Shown: piece after piece, positions 36,190-48,300 of the stretch
Numbering within the stretch: position 1 is the first letter of the stretch
How the letters are laid out: each line of letters starts with the position of its first letter
Assembly (NCBI RefSeq): GCF_963676685.1
Contig: NC_092356.1
Span: 47,083,601 to 47,147,600, forward strand
Reading direction: 5' to 3'
Source of the DNA: Mytilus edulis
Lineage: Eukaryota; Mollusca; Bivalvia; Mytilida; Mytilidae
Length of the DNA stretch: 64,000 nt
Notes under the pieces: generated by a model
Databases searched by the model: none
What the model saw: only the letters and a program-made list of their open reading frames with translations
Told to the model about the DNA's origin: nothing
Made by a program: the position numbers and the translations under genes

Positions 36190-37140
36190 CAATATCAGAT
36201 ACAAAAGAGGGACGAAAGATACCAAAGGGACAGTCAAACTCATAAATCTAAAACAAACTGACAACGCCATGGCTAAAAATGAAAAAGACAAACAGAAAAA
36301 CAATAGTACACATGACACAACATAGAAAACTAAAGAATAAACAACACGAACCCCACCAAAAACTAGGGGTGATCTCAGGTGCTCCGGAAGGGTAAGCAGA
36401 TCCTGCTCCACATGCGGCACCCGTCGTGTTGCTTATGTGATTACAAATCCGGTAAATAGTCTAATTCGGTAGGTCAAATTCATGAAAGGGAAGGGGATTG
36501 TAGTTACGACGTGAGGAACATATCCGATATCATTTGTGAAATGGTTATTCCATAACGGTCAACCAACTCGTGATGGCGTCCGTAAAATTTACGAAGGGAT
36601 GATTTCAACTTCACCATTTGGAACTCTTGATTTAATAGCTTCCTTGTGAGCAGTAACCCTCTATCAAGAAAATCATGATAGGAAATGCAAGCACGGGAAT
36701 ATCGTATCAATTGAGAGATATATACCCCGTATGCAGGTGCTGCTGGAATGTTGCTACTTAGAAATGGAAAGTTCACAATTGGAAAGCTGAAATCATCTCT
36801 TTTGTCGTAAAGTTTTGTCTTCAACCGACCCTCATTGTCAATTTCTAGATGTAAGTCAAGATATGAAGCTGACTTAACTGTATCTGTAGTATCCTTTATC
36901 TCCAATTCGATGGGATAGATGCGTTCCACATAGTCACCAAATTTTGAATTGTTTAGTGAAAGAACGTCATCTATATAGCGGAAAGTAGAGTTAAAGGATA
37001 TTGCTAACTTCTTATCTTTCTTCCTAAGAAGTTCCTGCATGAAGTCAGCCTCATAATAATAAAGAAACAAGTCAGCAAGTAGAGGGACACAGTTTGTTCC
37101 CATTGGTAGACATTTAACATTATGGAGAACCTAAAAGGAA
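36190..37140 (-). mobile_element. 5'-truncated Penelope-like retroelement in GC-B intron 3
   Basis: Contains an RT fragment (36504-37103) followed by a 3' tail ending in sequence complementary to AAAGAGGGACGAAAGATACC at about 36200. Tails of the same kind lie at 22503, 23297 and 42840. The 5' boundary near 37140 cuts within the RT. Absent from intron 3 of GC-A, so it is younger than the duplication. Confidence 0.75.
36504..37103 (-). CDS. PLE reverse transcriptase, C-terminal fragment
   Basis: About 200 residues. It starts in RT motif B (LPMGTNCVPLLADLFLYYYE) and includes the catalytic FRYIDD (residues 41-46) and the KLYDKRDDFSFPIVNFPFL region. The thumb contains YGVYISQLIRYSRAC. It ends at a TAA, with no in-frame UGA in the visible part. 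It resembles the RT of the Naiad element at 45 kb but belongs to a different family. A TAG about nine codons upstream and the truncated 5' end show it is a dead fragment. It cannot be assigned to a PLE clade from this part alone. Confidence 0.8.
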   Translation of the reverse strand: MGTNCVPLLADLFLYYYEADFMQELLRKKDKKLAISFNSTFRYIDDVLSLNNSKFGDYVERIYPIELEIKDTTDTVKSASYLDLHLEIDNEGRLKTKLYDKRDDFSFPIVNFPFLSSNIPAAPAYGVYISQLIRYSRACISYHDFLDRGLLLTRKLLNQEFQMVKLKSSLRKFYGRHHELVDRYGITISQMISDMFLTS

Positions 37141-37633
37141 AAGACAACAAACATGGATTTGGAGCATGTAAACCCACAATTATGGGGTTATAACTTAGGA
37201 TTTAGATACATCTACATAACATTAAGTCATTCATTGTTAGATTGCTTAGCATATATAAAGTCACTTTTCAACGCTTATGCCTATTAATAAAATCCACTTC
37301 CTTTGGATCAAACAATCTATTTGACATGGCCAACACATATCCTTGTCCTTTGTAAATGCCCTATATTGATTTATTAAATGCACTATGACCATTATTATTT
37401 TACAATTTTTAAAGATATTACGCATTTTACATCTTTAGGTTAACAAAGGATTAATGGAATATTCAGACAAAGATGGAACCTTGTATGTCTTGCTATAGTG
37501 ATATTGTTTTAATTGTAATTGATTATTTTAATTAAAAAGGAGATTAAACAATGGGGTCTGTCAAATCTAAAATTTAACAGTAGCAATCGTGTACAAGTTT
37601 GTTTTTATTTGGCTACACTTTAACAATATATAC

Positions 37634-38066
37634 CTATTGTTTCTACTTTATAAACATCAAACTTTTCTATTCGTTCATCTATCACACTGTATAAGTCATT
37701 CAACATATAAATGACTTGCATTGGTGAACTTTTAGAGCAGATAGTCGTAAAACCAACTATATCGGAGAAGTACACTGTTACTGATTCAAAGTATTCTGGT
37801 TCTATAGGCGTATCGTTCATCATTCGCTTAGCTATTGAAACAGGCAACATTTGGTAGAGTAACTGTTCTGTTCTTTTTCGCTCTTGTTCTAAATCATGTG
37901 TTTTATTCGTCAATGAGTTCGCAAATGACTGTAACTTTTTGTTTAGACGGTACACTAGCAGAACTATCACAGGAAACATTACTATTGCCCCAACCACTAG
38001 GAATATACTAATTCTCACATCCCTCTCATGTAGACTCAAATTATTGTTGAGGGACACCACAATTTC
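37634..38066 (-). CDS. GC-B exon 3: transmembrane helix, linker, start of cyclase domain
   Basis: 433-bp exon, acceptor CTTTAG and donor ATAG|GTATAT, phase 0 to phase 1. The order is: short extracellular stub, transmembrane helix (about residues 16-37), coiled signalling linker with [14 protein letters not shown], then the class III cyclase start with [10 protein letters not shown], whose Asp binds metal, and MLNDLYSVIDERI. No kinase-homology domain is encoded between membrane and cyclase, which is the known layout of NIT-type guanylate cyclases. The cyclase domain would face the cytosol and produce cGMP. Confidence 0.9.
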
Positions 38067-38788
38067 CTAAAGATAAAAATAACAAAGAAAAACAATGCTG
38101 TTTTAAATATTGAAATTCAAATAAAAAATTGGTTAAGAAGGCAATAAATCGGTTAATTGGTGATCCTACATATATTGCACACGGATCGAATGTTGTATTG
38201 GTTCTAAACGTGTTTTTTTTTTTACAAAATTTCATGGTTACAGTAGTTTACTTAAGTTCAAATCTCCTTAATCCACAAAAACATTTTAGAGGTGAAAAAG
38301 AAAAGCATAAGACATCATATGACCTCACAAGGATTAATGCTATGTGGTTCTTGAACACAGTTACTAATACTTCGAAGTGCATTTCTGTTAAACAATAAAA
38401 TAAAAATGATCAAAATCGTACCAGCTCTATCCCAAAGTGATTTTTACAGTGTTGAACTACTTTTTGAACAAATAATATCATATTACAGATACTGCAAATA
38501 GCGTTAACTCAAAATATGAGCAAATCTATGTTAGGGAGTTTATAGCTAATTCAGGTTGATAGTCATACTATTTGTACCTTTTTAACTGGACCAAATCACT
38601 ACTTTACATAAACATTTCTCACCTAAATTGTGTGAAAATACAATTTCATCATCCTTCTGTTTATTTGGTGCATACAACATGGAGAAATTAATTAAAAAGG
38701 TGCATTAAAACAGTTATATGCTACTCACACTAGGGACTAAACAATGAAAATCAAACGACGATAACTGTGTTTTTGGACCCTGTGGATT

Positions 38789-40418
38789 GACCATGTTGCT
38801 TTGCAGACAAAGTAGAATAGCAGAAATAACTAACTCGAAGACAAAATCAAATCGGAATGTCCCGTATCAAATGGCAAAATAACAAAAAAACGCAAACGCA
38901 TCAAACAAATGGAATACAACCGTCATATTCCTGATTCGGTACAGGCTTTTTCTATATAAAAAAAATGTTGAAACAAAACTGAGTGTTATAGCTAGCTATA
39001 CCTCACACTTGTTGACAGTCGCATATAATTCCATTAACTTCATATACAAAAAAAAAATCACAATATCACAACAACACAATAACACAATGACAGGAGGTAT
39101 AAGTATCGAGCGACCAATGACAGGAAGTATAAGTACCGAGCGACCAATGACAGGAAGTATAAGTACCGAGCGACCAATGACAGGAAGTATAAATACCGAG
39201 CGACCAATGACAGGAAGTATAAGTACCGAGCGACCAATGACAGAAAGTATAAGTACTGAGCCACGTCAAAAAGACAAAGCAGTTAAAGTAATATTCACAA
39301 AGACAAAGAAAAGTATACTATGAACAAATCTATACTATGACCATGTTGCTTTGCAGACAAAGTAGAATAGCAGAAATAACTAACTCGAAGACAAAATCAA
39401 ATCGGAATGTCCCGTATCAAATGGCAAAATAACAAAAAAACGCAAACGCATCAAACAAATGGAATACAACCGTCATATTCCTGATTCGGTACAGGCTTTT
39501 TCTATATAAAAAAAATGTTGAAACAAAACTGAGTGTTATAGCTAGCTATACCTCACACTTGTTGACAGTCGCATATAATTCCATTAACTTCATATACAAA
39601 AAAAAATCACAATATCACAACAACACAATAACACAATGACAGGAGGTATAAGTATCGAGCGACCAATGACAGGAAGTATAAGTACCGAGCGACCAATGAC
39701 AGGAAGTATAAGTACCGAGCGACCAATGACAGGAAGTATAAATACCGAGCGACCAATGACAGGAAGTATAAGTACCGAGCGACCAATGACAGAAAGTATA
39801 AGTACCGAGCCACGTCAAAAAGACAAAGCAGTTAAAGTAATATTCACAAAGACAAAGAAAAGTATACTATGAACAAATCTATACTATGACCATGTTGCTT
39901 TGCAGACAAAGTAGAATAGCAGAAATAACTAACTCGAAGACAAAATCAAATCGGAATGTCCCGTATCAAATGGCAAAATAAAAAAAAACGCAAACGCATC
40001 AAACAAATGGAATACAACTGTCATATTCCTGATTCGGTACAGGCTTTTTCTATATAAAAAAAATGTTGAAACAAAACTGAGTGTTATAGCTAGCTATACC
40101 TCACACTTGTTGACAGTCGCATATAATTCCATTAACTTCATATACAAAAAAAAATCACAATATCACAACAACACAATAACACAATGACAGGAGGTATAAG
40201 TATCGAGCGACCAATCACAGGAAGTATAAGTACCGAGCGACCAATGACAGGAAGTATAAGTACCGAGCGACCAATGACAGGAAGTATAAGTACCGAGCGA
40301 CCAATGACAGGAAGTATAAGTACCGAGCGACCAATGACAGAAAGTATAAGTACCGAGCCACGTCAAAAAGACAAAGCAGTTAAAGTAATATTTACAAAGA
40401 CAAAGAAAAGTATACTAT
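38789..40418. repeat. Nested tandem array: 30-bp repeats inside three ~550-bp units
   Basis: Units start at 38789, 39339 and 39888 (GACCATGTTGCTTTGCAGAC), about 550 bp each and nearly identical. Each contains six copies of a 30-bp word, ACCAATGACAGGAAGTATAA plus GTACCGAGCG. The 30-bp length keeps frames open on both strands, giving 10-residue protein repeats by chance. Copy 1 has only one diverged word at about 19995-20025. The array therefore expanded in copy 2 only, first by 30-bp slippage and then by 550-bp triplication. It lies in GC-B intron 2. Confidence 0.85.
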
Positions 40419-40730
40419 GAAATGTGTTATTATGATGATAAACAAGGTCAGTACATCAGCTGATTTATTTTCCAAGATAGCAGTCCGTTGTTCAGAGCTT
40501 GTCGTTTGTTGGTGTATTTCATAGGGGTATCTCATTTGTTATTTAGATTTTTTCTAGTACTAGTCATTATGTGTCCCTTTAATCACTTATTATTATAGGT
40601 TGCTGTACTTTGACATATTCAGAATTGTAACATTTCTATACATTGTGACTTGGCTAGTGAGTTGTCTCATTGACACTCATACCACATCCTCTTATTTATA
40701 TCTACTAACTTTTTCTAATATAATATTTAC

Positions 40731-41005
40731 TTTTGCTAAGGTGTCTTGTATGGTCTTCAATATATTGATATATGACGTCATATTGTCAAACCAGACTAAA
40801 CCAGCTACGACAGAGGCGCTTGTTGCGTTGTTGACGGATATTTGTTTGCGCATACTATCCAGTTCAGTTGCCAGTGATGTATATGTGTATCGTTCATCTA
40901 ACAAATTCATTACTGTTTCTGAATATTGCATACTTCTAAGTAAGTATGTTTCACCCAGTGTTTTCTTTTCTGTATACCATAGTAAATCTTCCAATGGAAA
41001 ACTAC
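40731..41005 (-). CDS. GC-B exon 2: C-terminal part of NIT domain
   Basis: 275-bp exon, acceptor CTTGAAG and donor CAAAA|GTAAAT, phase 1 to phase 0. It joins exon 1 through YARG-SFPLEDLLWYTEKKT and completes the extracellular NIT helical bundle. Predicted to sit outside the cell before the membrane helix of exon 3. The frame is intact. NIT-GCs in annelids have been linked to nitric-oxide-dependent signalling. Whether this one is, is inference. Confidence 0.85.
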
Positions 41006-42540
41006 CTTCAAGAGGTAACAATATAAGGATTTGTAACAAAGGATTAAAATGATGATGATGTGTACTTTTGGAGACTCTTTGATACCTCTATTCCATCTAA
41101 ACAAATTGGATGTTTATATGTCAGCATAGTGAATGATTAAATGCAAGAATTATTAAAAACATATCTTATCAGCTTTGAGTAAAACTTATGCTAATATTGC
41201 ATTAAGAACATGTAGATTGCACTAAATCTGCCTCTATATATTCACATTGTATAATATGTGAAATGCTATTGTGTATACATCATGAAGTAGTTTCTATTAA
41301 AAACCATTTCTATTCAGTCAAAGTGAGATAATTGCATGCATATTTTAATTGATGCATCCCTTTCGACAATCTATCACCATGGATTTCTTTTAAAAATACA
41401 AATCATTTAAAATCTCGTGTGAAAGTAAGATATTGATTTGTATCAGTACAACCGAGCTTAACATATTAAAACGGAAGTCTTTGCATACAATTTGTATTAC
41501 TGAAGTTTTGGTCGTTCTTATAATTTGGTTTACCGTTGAATATCATTATAATTTGTTTTTGTCATACACATTAGTTACAATCCGTTCTCCCTTTTCCTTG
41601 TCAAATAGTATTACAAACTAATCACGAATCAACAGTGTTGAAAAGGGCATAACATTTATGAACCGAGGAGATCTGTGCTCGCATTTGTTTTTAGTAATTT
41701 GTTTGACATTGGACTATCCATATTTGCTTTCTCTATTAGTGTGTTTATGCATTCTCATTTCACTCAGCAAATTTTTAAAATGCAATGCAAAGTGAACACA
41801 ATGCATGCATTTTGTCCTTTTGTCCTTTTTTTCCTTTGTCCTTAATATAGTATGTCCGTCTTTAGTTGCCCATTTCTTAATAAACCTTTGGTTTATTGTT
41901 TTTAAATCTGCAACTTTATAAATTTCAAAAGGTAGTCTTGATCTGAACGCAAAACAAAGAACTTTAACCAAAGAACAAACACAAAATCGACATTCTTTTT
42001 TGATATAAGTTAAGAAAATAAAATTTCAGAATTGTGTGCTACAATTTAACACACTAAATACCCCTATTTCAATTCTGAAAAAAAAACCCACCTCCAATTT
42101 GTATAGTTATAATTCTGAGTACAAAACTTTGTCGACAGTTTTATTTAATGGTAAGGTATACACAATGAATTATTATTCAAAATAAATTAATAGTGGAACC
42201 AATCAATAGACATTGCATTTAATATAATGCTGCAAGGAGTATTCCTTTATCTAGGCCACTTTCTGATTGACATGTCTCCTCTGAGACTTGATGGATTCAG
42301 TTCAAGTGATTTAATTTTTTTAGCTTCGTTTAGAACAAAATACTGATAATCATCAAACTTAAAGCTTAAGGTTTACGGAATGGTTTAACTATGCAACTGA
42401 ACTGAAGACTTTCAAATAAAAACGAAAACATATGTAAGGTATTTTTTCTGATAAGTAACAAGGAGACAAGCATCCAAATCTTTAAATTGTATGATAGGTT
42501 GCAATACTTATAAATGTATATGTTTCTCCTTTAGGAAATG

Positions 42541-43050
42541 GTCTAATACAAAATAGAAGATGTTGTGTGATTGCCAATGAGACATCCCTTCACAAGAGAT
42601 CAAATGACACATAAATTACCAAATATATGTCATCATACGACCTACAACAACGAGAAACCGTATAGTCAGCTATAAAAAGCCCCAAAATGACAAATGTAAA
42701 GCAATTCAAACGAGAAAACTAACGGCCTAAACATATTAACTGTGAAAACACTATACAGATATCTTGTAACAAACTCATGAAACACCGATAAATCGTACTG
42801 CAATGCATAAACAACCGTACAAGTTCCACTACTTCAGCTGGATAAAGAAAGGCAAAACATACCAACGAGACATTTAATGTCATAAATTAAAAATAAACTG
42901 ACAACTCCATGGCAAAAAAAGACCAAACGACGAACAGCAGTTTACAAAAAAACACCATCTACAACAAAAGACGAAGCAACACTTTTTCACCCATCCAAAA
43001 TCTGCGGGTGATTTCAGAAAGAGTACATAGATCCCGCTCCACATGTTATT
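42541..43050. repeat. Interspersed repeat copy plus decayed PLE tail
   Basis: 42541-42730 carries the family motif GATTGCCAATGAGACATCCC and TATAGTCAGCTATAAAAAG. 42840-43050 is a diverged version of the 36-kb PLE tail (CTGACAACTCCATGGC, GCGGGTGATTTCAG, CCCGCTCCACATG). Both are non-coding. The PLE tail has a counterpart in copy 1 at 22503. Confidence 0.55.
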
Positions 43051-43068
43051 CAATAATTATAGATTATC

Positions 43069-43335
43069 GTTGATCATCTCAACGAGATTGATTTTCTCGC
43101 TTGAGCTGGTACAGCGAAAGTGAGAAAAGCAATCGAGTTGAGATGACCAATGATAATCTGTTTATCGCTATTTTACCTATGACGAAGTTGTCAATTTCAT
43201 GTCAATTTCGTTAGCAACGCCACGTGGCCTCCTTAGTTTCTAGCGATAATTTTTCCATCTCAAGCGAGAAGCATGATATGAAAATTATCACAAAAGAAGA
43301 TCAAAAGAAAAATGCACAAAATAGCGATAATATGT
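43069..43335. mobile_element. Foldback element in GC-B intron 1
   Basis: AGATTATCGTTGATCATCTC at 43071 pairs with GAGATGACCAATGATAATCT ending near 43160, forming a ~90-nt palindrome. A further pair, TATCGCTATTTT near 43162 and AAAATAGCGATA near 43318, suggests a second nested unit. Non-coding and not seen in copy 1. Confidence 0.5.
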
Positions 43336-43509
43336 TTTAAATAGCAAGGTTCCTATAGCTTATATTTTACAATGTTAACTTAATGACAGTAAAAGCAGTA
43401 AAAAGGTAATCATATAGTTAATCATCTCCCAGACAAACTTCTTCTGGTTAAACCATAAGTGTTACCACTACAGACAATTAAAAACTACGTTTTGCTGGCC
43501 TTTTACATC

Positions 43510-44030
43510 GGATATATATAAGAAGATGTGGTATGGTTCAAATGAGACAACCCTGCAATAATATTCACGTCCCAATGTATAGAAACTTCACAATTACAGA
43601 TCAAAATACGGTCTCCAACATCGAACCTTGGCTGACAACGAACAGCAAGTCATAAAAGGTTCCAAAATGACTAGTGTAAACAATTCAAACAGGAAAGCGA
43701 ACGGTCTAGTCTATATAAAAATATCTAAACGAGCAACACCTATGAACCACACTAACAAACGACTACCCATGAACAAAAGGCTTAGAATATGTGCATAAAA
43801 ATGCAACGGATATAAACGTGTTAACAGGTGCCAATCGTCACCTTAAACTGAGACAGTAGTGTAACATTACAACATTAAAAAACACACTATAAAATGTCGA
43901 AAGAAAATTGAGTCCGGATTCGCATGGCTTCTGTAGGTTTTTTTTTTTTAGATAGATGGACATTTGTATGGCGCCCTTGTCGACAAACCAGCTCTAGTGC
44001 TGTTCAGAGTTATTGCGTTTCCCTCATGAT
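43510..44030 (+). repeat. Interspersed mussel repeat, long copy
   Basis: Starts near AAGATGTGGTATGGTTCAAA, includes AATGAGACAACCCTGC and ends in the GAGACAGTAGTGTAACATTA block, which also occurs at 1125 and 23200. The shared downstream half in all three duplicon copies shows it was present before duplication. Confidence 0.5.
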
Positions 44031-45278
44031 TTTTATGTTTGTTTATGTTCGAAATAGATGAACGTGACTGCTCTGAACATCGGTAAATAACTGTTACATT
44101 TGAAGTACTTTATATAAATTGAATTACTGTAATAGTCAATGAGCTTGAGACAAACAAATTTTTGATACAGTAGTATTCCCACTGTGTTCATCGTACTAAT
44201 TAGGGTTGTATACATATATATATATCGCTGACTGATCTGAACACCGGGATTAAAAGATAGTTGACGTATATTTACCTTGTCACGATTGTTTTCAAGGTGG
44301 AAGATAATGACTTCAATAGTGCAATGCCATGAGCAGAAAATTACTACTCTACTGGGGCAAATCAAGTCATTTACGTTTCCTTGATAATTCATATTTTAAT
44401 TCTTGTACACTTGAGAGCGCTAACGATGCAATTTCCATATATTTAATGTTTCCAAGGGTATAACTCTTTTAAAATAAGTTGATGTGCACTGAATTTTGAA
44501 CACGTTTGAGACATTGCTGATAGAAATCTATGTTGCCATTTTTTTTATAAAACTTTTACACTTGGTTTATATCAGCAATCATAAACGTTTAGGAAGATTT
44601 CAAAAATTATCGCCGATCATCTTTAATTGAGTTATGCCCCTAAGAAATAAAAAAATATATAAACATTTTCATAATAAGCGCTCTCATAAGAAAATTTTGA
44701 TCTACTATGTAGATTTTTAACAAATTCATATACAAAATATATATAAACTGCACTAATGGAATAAAATTGAGAATGGAAATGGGGAATGTGTCAAAGAGAC
44801 AACAACCCGACCAAATAAAAAACAACAGCAGAGGGTCACCAACAGGTCTTCAATGTAGCGAGAAATTCCCGCACCCGGAGGCGTCCTTCAGCTGGCCCCT
44901 AAACAAATATATACTAGTCCAGTGATAATGAACGCCATACTAATTTCCAAATTGTACACAAGAAACTAAAATTAAAATAATACAAGACTAACAAAGGCCA
45001 GAGGCTCCTGACTTGGGACAGGCGCAAAAATGCGGCGGGGTTAAACATGTTTGTGAGATCTCAACCCTCCCCCTATACCTCTAACCAATGTAGTAAAGTA
45101 AACGCATAACAATACGCACATTAAAATTCAGTTCAAGAGAAATCCGAGTCTGATGTCAGAAGATGTAACCAAAGAAAATAAACAAAATGACAATAATACA
45201 TAAATAACAACAGACTACTAGCAGTTAACTGACATGCCAGCTCCAGACTTCAATTAAACTGACTGAAAGATTATGATT

Positions 45279-45348
45279 TCATCATATGAACATCAGGCAC
45301 AATCCTTCCCGTTAGGGGTTTAGTATCATACCATCATAACATATATGA
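45279..45348 (-). promoter_or_regulatory. SECIS element (type II) in Naiad 3' UTR
   Basis: On the minus strand: helix I TCATATATG pairs with CATATGATGA with one bulged G; internal loop TT/GTT; non-canonical quartet ATGA (45334-45337) opposite TGAT (45292-45295); helix II GGTATGATACT with AGGATTGTGCC (11 positions, one A-G mismatch, three G-U pairs). Then come unpaired AAA and mini-helix III CCC/GGG. ATGA to AAA is 12 nt, as in known SECIS elements. It starts 50 nt after the stop codon TAA. This structure recruits SBP2 and the selenocysteine elongation factor so that UGA is read as selenocysteine. Found by eye; not scored by software. Confidence 0.85.
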
Positions 45349-45398
45349 GAAGAACATAACCCGTGTCATGCCAACAACTGTTTTTAGAATAAATGTGT

Positions 45399-48300
45399 TT
45401 AGTTCCGATGTAAAGACCTTATCAGTGACTCAATATTAACGCCAAAATATGCAATCTTTAATGACTTGACAACAGTATCGTAATTATATCCCTTCTTAAT
45501 AAGTCTATTCAAAGGTTTTGTAAGTTTCTGAGGTGAATACTGACACCTTTGTGCTTTATAAAGAATATTACCATAAAAAATTGGATGTGAAATACCTGAA
45601 CGTATTAGAAGTCTGCATGTTGAGCTTCATTTACGAATGATGTCTTTATACCGATGATAAAATTTAGTAAATGTTTTGACTAGTTTGTGATATCGCAAAC
45701 CCTGGTGTAATAATTTTTCAGTAATACATAAATTTCTCTCGTTAAAATCGAAAACATTGTTACATACACGAGCGAATCGTACAAGTTGAGATATATAAAC
45801 ACCGTAAGATGGTGACAAGGGAACGTCACCATCTAAAAACGGATAATTAACGATAGGAAATGAAAAATCATCCCTTTTATCATAAATTTTAGTATTCAGC
45901 TTTCCATTAGTGATATAGATATCAAGATCGAGAAAAGGGCAGTGGTCATTGTTAGTATTAGCTTTATTTAATGTAAGTTCAACAGGATAAATTTCATTAA
46001 TATACATACTGAAGTCGTCATTATTGAGAGCCAAAATATCATCCAAATATCTAAAAGTATTATTAAATTTGTTTATCAGATGTTGTTTCGATGGGTCTTT
46101 GCTTATTTTTGTCATAAATTGTAACTCATAACAATACAAAAACAGGTCCGCAATAAGTGGTGCACAGTTAGTCCCCATTGGAATTCCGATAATCTGACGA
46201 TATACGGAATCTTCAAAGCGAACAAAAATGTTATCTAGTAAAAATTCAAGGGCATATATAGTATTAAAGCATGTCCAATTAACATAGTTTTTTTGTTTAT
46301 TGCTACTAAAAAATGACCTAAAAGAGTTTGAACATATATATTCACATTCTGATTTTTTGAATGCCCATTTAATTAGGTGTGTGAATTTTTTCTTAATGAG
46401 AATGTGAGGCAATGTGGTATACAGGGTAGAAAAATCAAAACTTTGAACAGATTCAAAATCACCAATATAAGCATGCAATTTATCAAGTACTTCCAACGAG
46501 TTCTTGACACTCCAAAAGTAATTTATTCCACTATTTTCAAAGGCCTTATTTGAACAATTTATTATCAGGTTTTTAATTGTACCAAGTGTGCTGGTAAGAA
46601 GAATAGACAATTTAGTAGTTGAACAATGGCTTGAAGACGAAATAAATCTATATTTGTAAGGGGTTTTGTGTAGCTTCGGAAGCCAATACATAGTTGGGAC
46701 TTTCATTGTATTTGGCTCTGCTTGTAAAGCGGTGGCTAAAAGTTTATGTTTGTTACAGATTTCGTTTTCTGAAAATGGAGTCAGTTGGAATGTTGGCGAA
46801 TTGGTGATTTCCTTTTTCAAAACCTCAATGTAAAATTTACGTCAAACAATAATAATATTATTAGCAGCTTTATCTGCCGGGACAAAAACAAATTCCTTGG
46901 CTAGTTCTTTTAGTTTATGTTTGATACGAGAAATAGGTTTATTGTGGTTATTGTTTATAGTAAAATGTTCTTTAAAATGTTGAATACGTACATCAACTAT
47001 CTTCATTACTGAATTAAAAAAAGAGTCCAAAGATTTTTTGTCAGCTTTTTCCCGTTTTATCCATTTCATACAGTAAGTATGGAGTGAGTCGTGGATGATA
47101 TTACGACACTCATTCCAATTAATAATTGACGGGGGACGATATTTAGGTCCTTTACTGAGGAATGATTTTAACTCTCGGTCTTGAACGATGTTAAGATCTC
47201 CTGTTATAACATGGGAAATGGGTCCATAAATATATTCGGAATTACTGCAATTACATGAAGTAGATGTATTTTCACTGATATTAACATCTTTACACAATTG
47301 ACTATAATTAAACACAAATTTCCGGGTAGATTTCTTGTAAATATAACAAATAAAAGGTAGCCCAGTATTGTCGAAATATCCAGGAATTTGTTCTTTAACA
47401 GAATGGTCGTTAAATATACCGGCAATATTTACAAAATCAAAGCCTTTATTGACATACTTAATTTTAATAAAATGTTTTTTATGATCTTCAGGGCGATCAA
47501 TTTTGGGAAATAATTTAGAATAACAATATGCCATAATAATTTGAACAATTTCATACATAGGACTGCTATATGAAATTGTGTTGCAATCCTCCAAAATTTT
47601 ATTTAACTTATTAACCGGTAACGAACAGAGTTTTGTTAACAGATAATGTCTGCCGTTGTTTTTTGAAATAGAAATTAGGTCCGAAATATTGGTATGATTG
47701 GCCCGAAATTTTCTTTGATTGCGATTTGTTCTACGACCGTGAGAACGTTTTTTACGAACAGTTTTAGAAACTATATCCAAAATGTTAACGGAATTGGTTC
47801 TAGATATATTACCAATTCCCATGATATTATCATTTAGACCGAGAGGGTAAACTGTCTGTAATTTTTTAATCCAATTTAATTCAATTATTTTCCGTGATCG
47901 TACAAACTTTGAATGCGATTCACCAGGCTGCTTATTTACAACTTCTAACGGTTGAACTGCTAAATATTTAAAAGGATAGTTGTGCTTCTTAAGGTGTTGG
48001 TAAATGATACTTTTGAATTTATTGGGTCTTTTAAAACGATACAGATGTTCTTGAGTGCGTTTAGATAAATATCGTCCAGTTTCTCCTACGTACTGAATAC
48101 CACACCCCGGTTTGTTTCATGTGAGTAAATAAATAATACTGTTTGTTTTTCAAGTTATATCAGTTTCAAAATTTAAAGAAAATGTGCGACCATTAAACGT
48201 GGACCTTACCGTATCGTTGGTGGAAAGACGGGGACATGTAAGTCATTTTTTGGCATGACACTTATCGATAGAAGGGTAACCACGATTTTTATTGTTAAAA

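Larger units (their letters stand above)
41100..44756. other. GC-B intron 1, left part; repeats only
   Basis: Matches 20750-24740 of copy 1 in outline. It holds interspersed repeat copies (42541-42730, 43510-43740), a PLE tail remnant (about 42840-43050) and a foldback (43069-43335). No exon is visible. The small ORFs at 41433, 41714, 44033 and 44640 are not conserved. Confidence 0.55.

Noticed and set aside
39009..40420. Three repeat-protein genes (10-residue repeats)
   Set aside because: Open frames exist on both strands only because the unit is 30 bp. They lie in an intron, and the paralogue has a single word.
45399..45450. Hammerhead-like words (TCACTGATAAGG) at the end of the Naiad ORF
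   Set aside because: Only part of box 1 is present, with no stem II/GAAA arrangement. The bases code for the conserved C-terminus.
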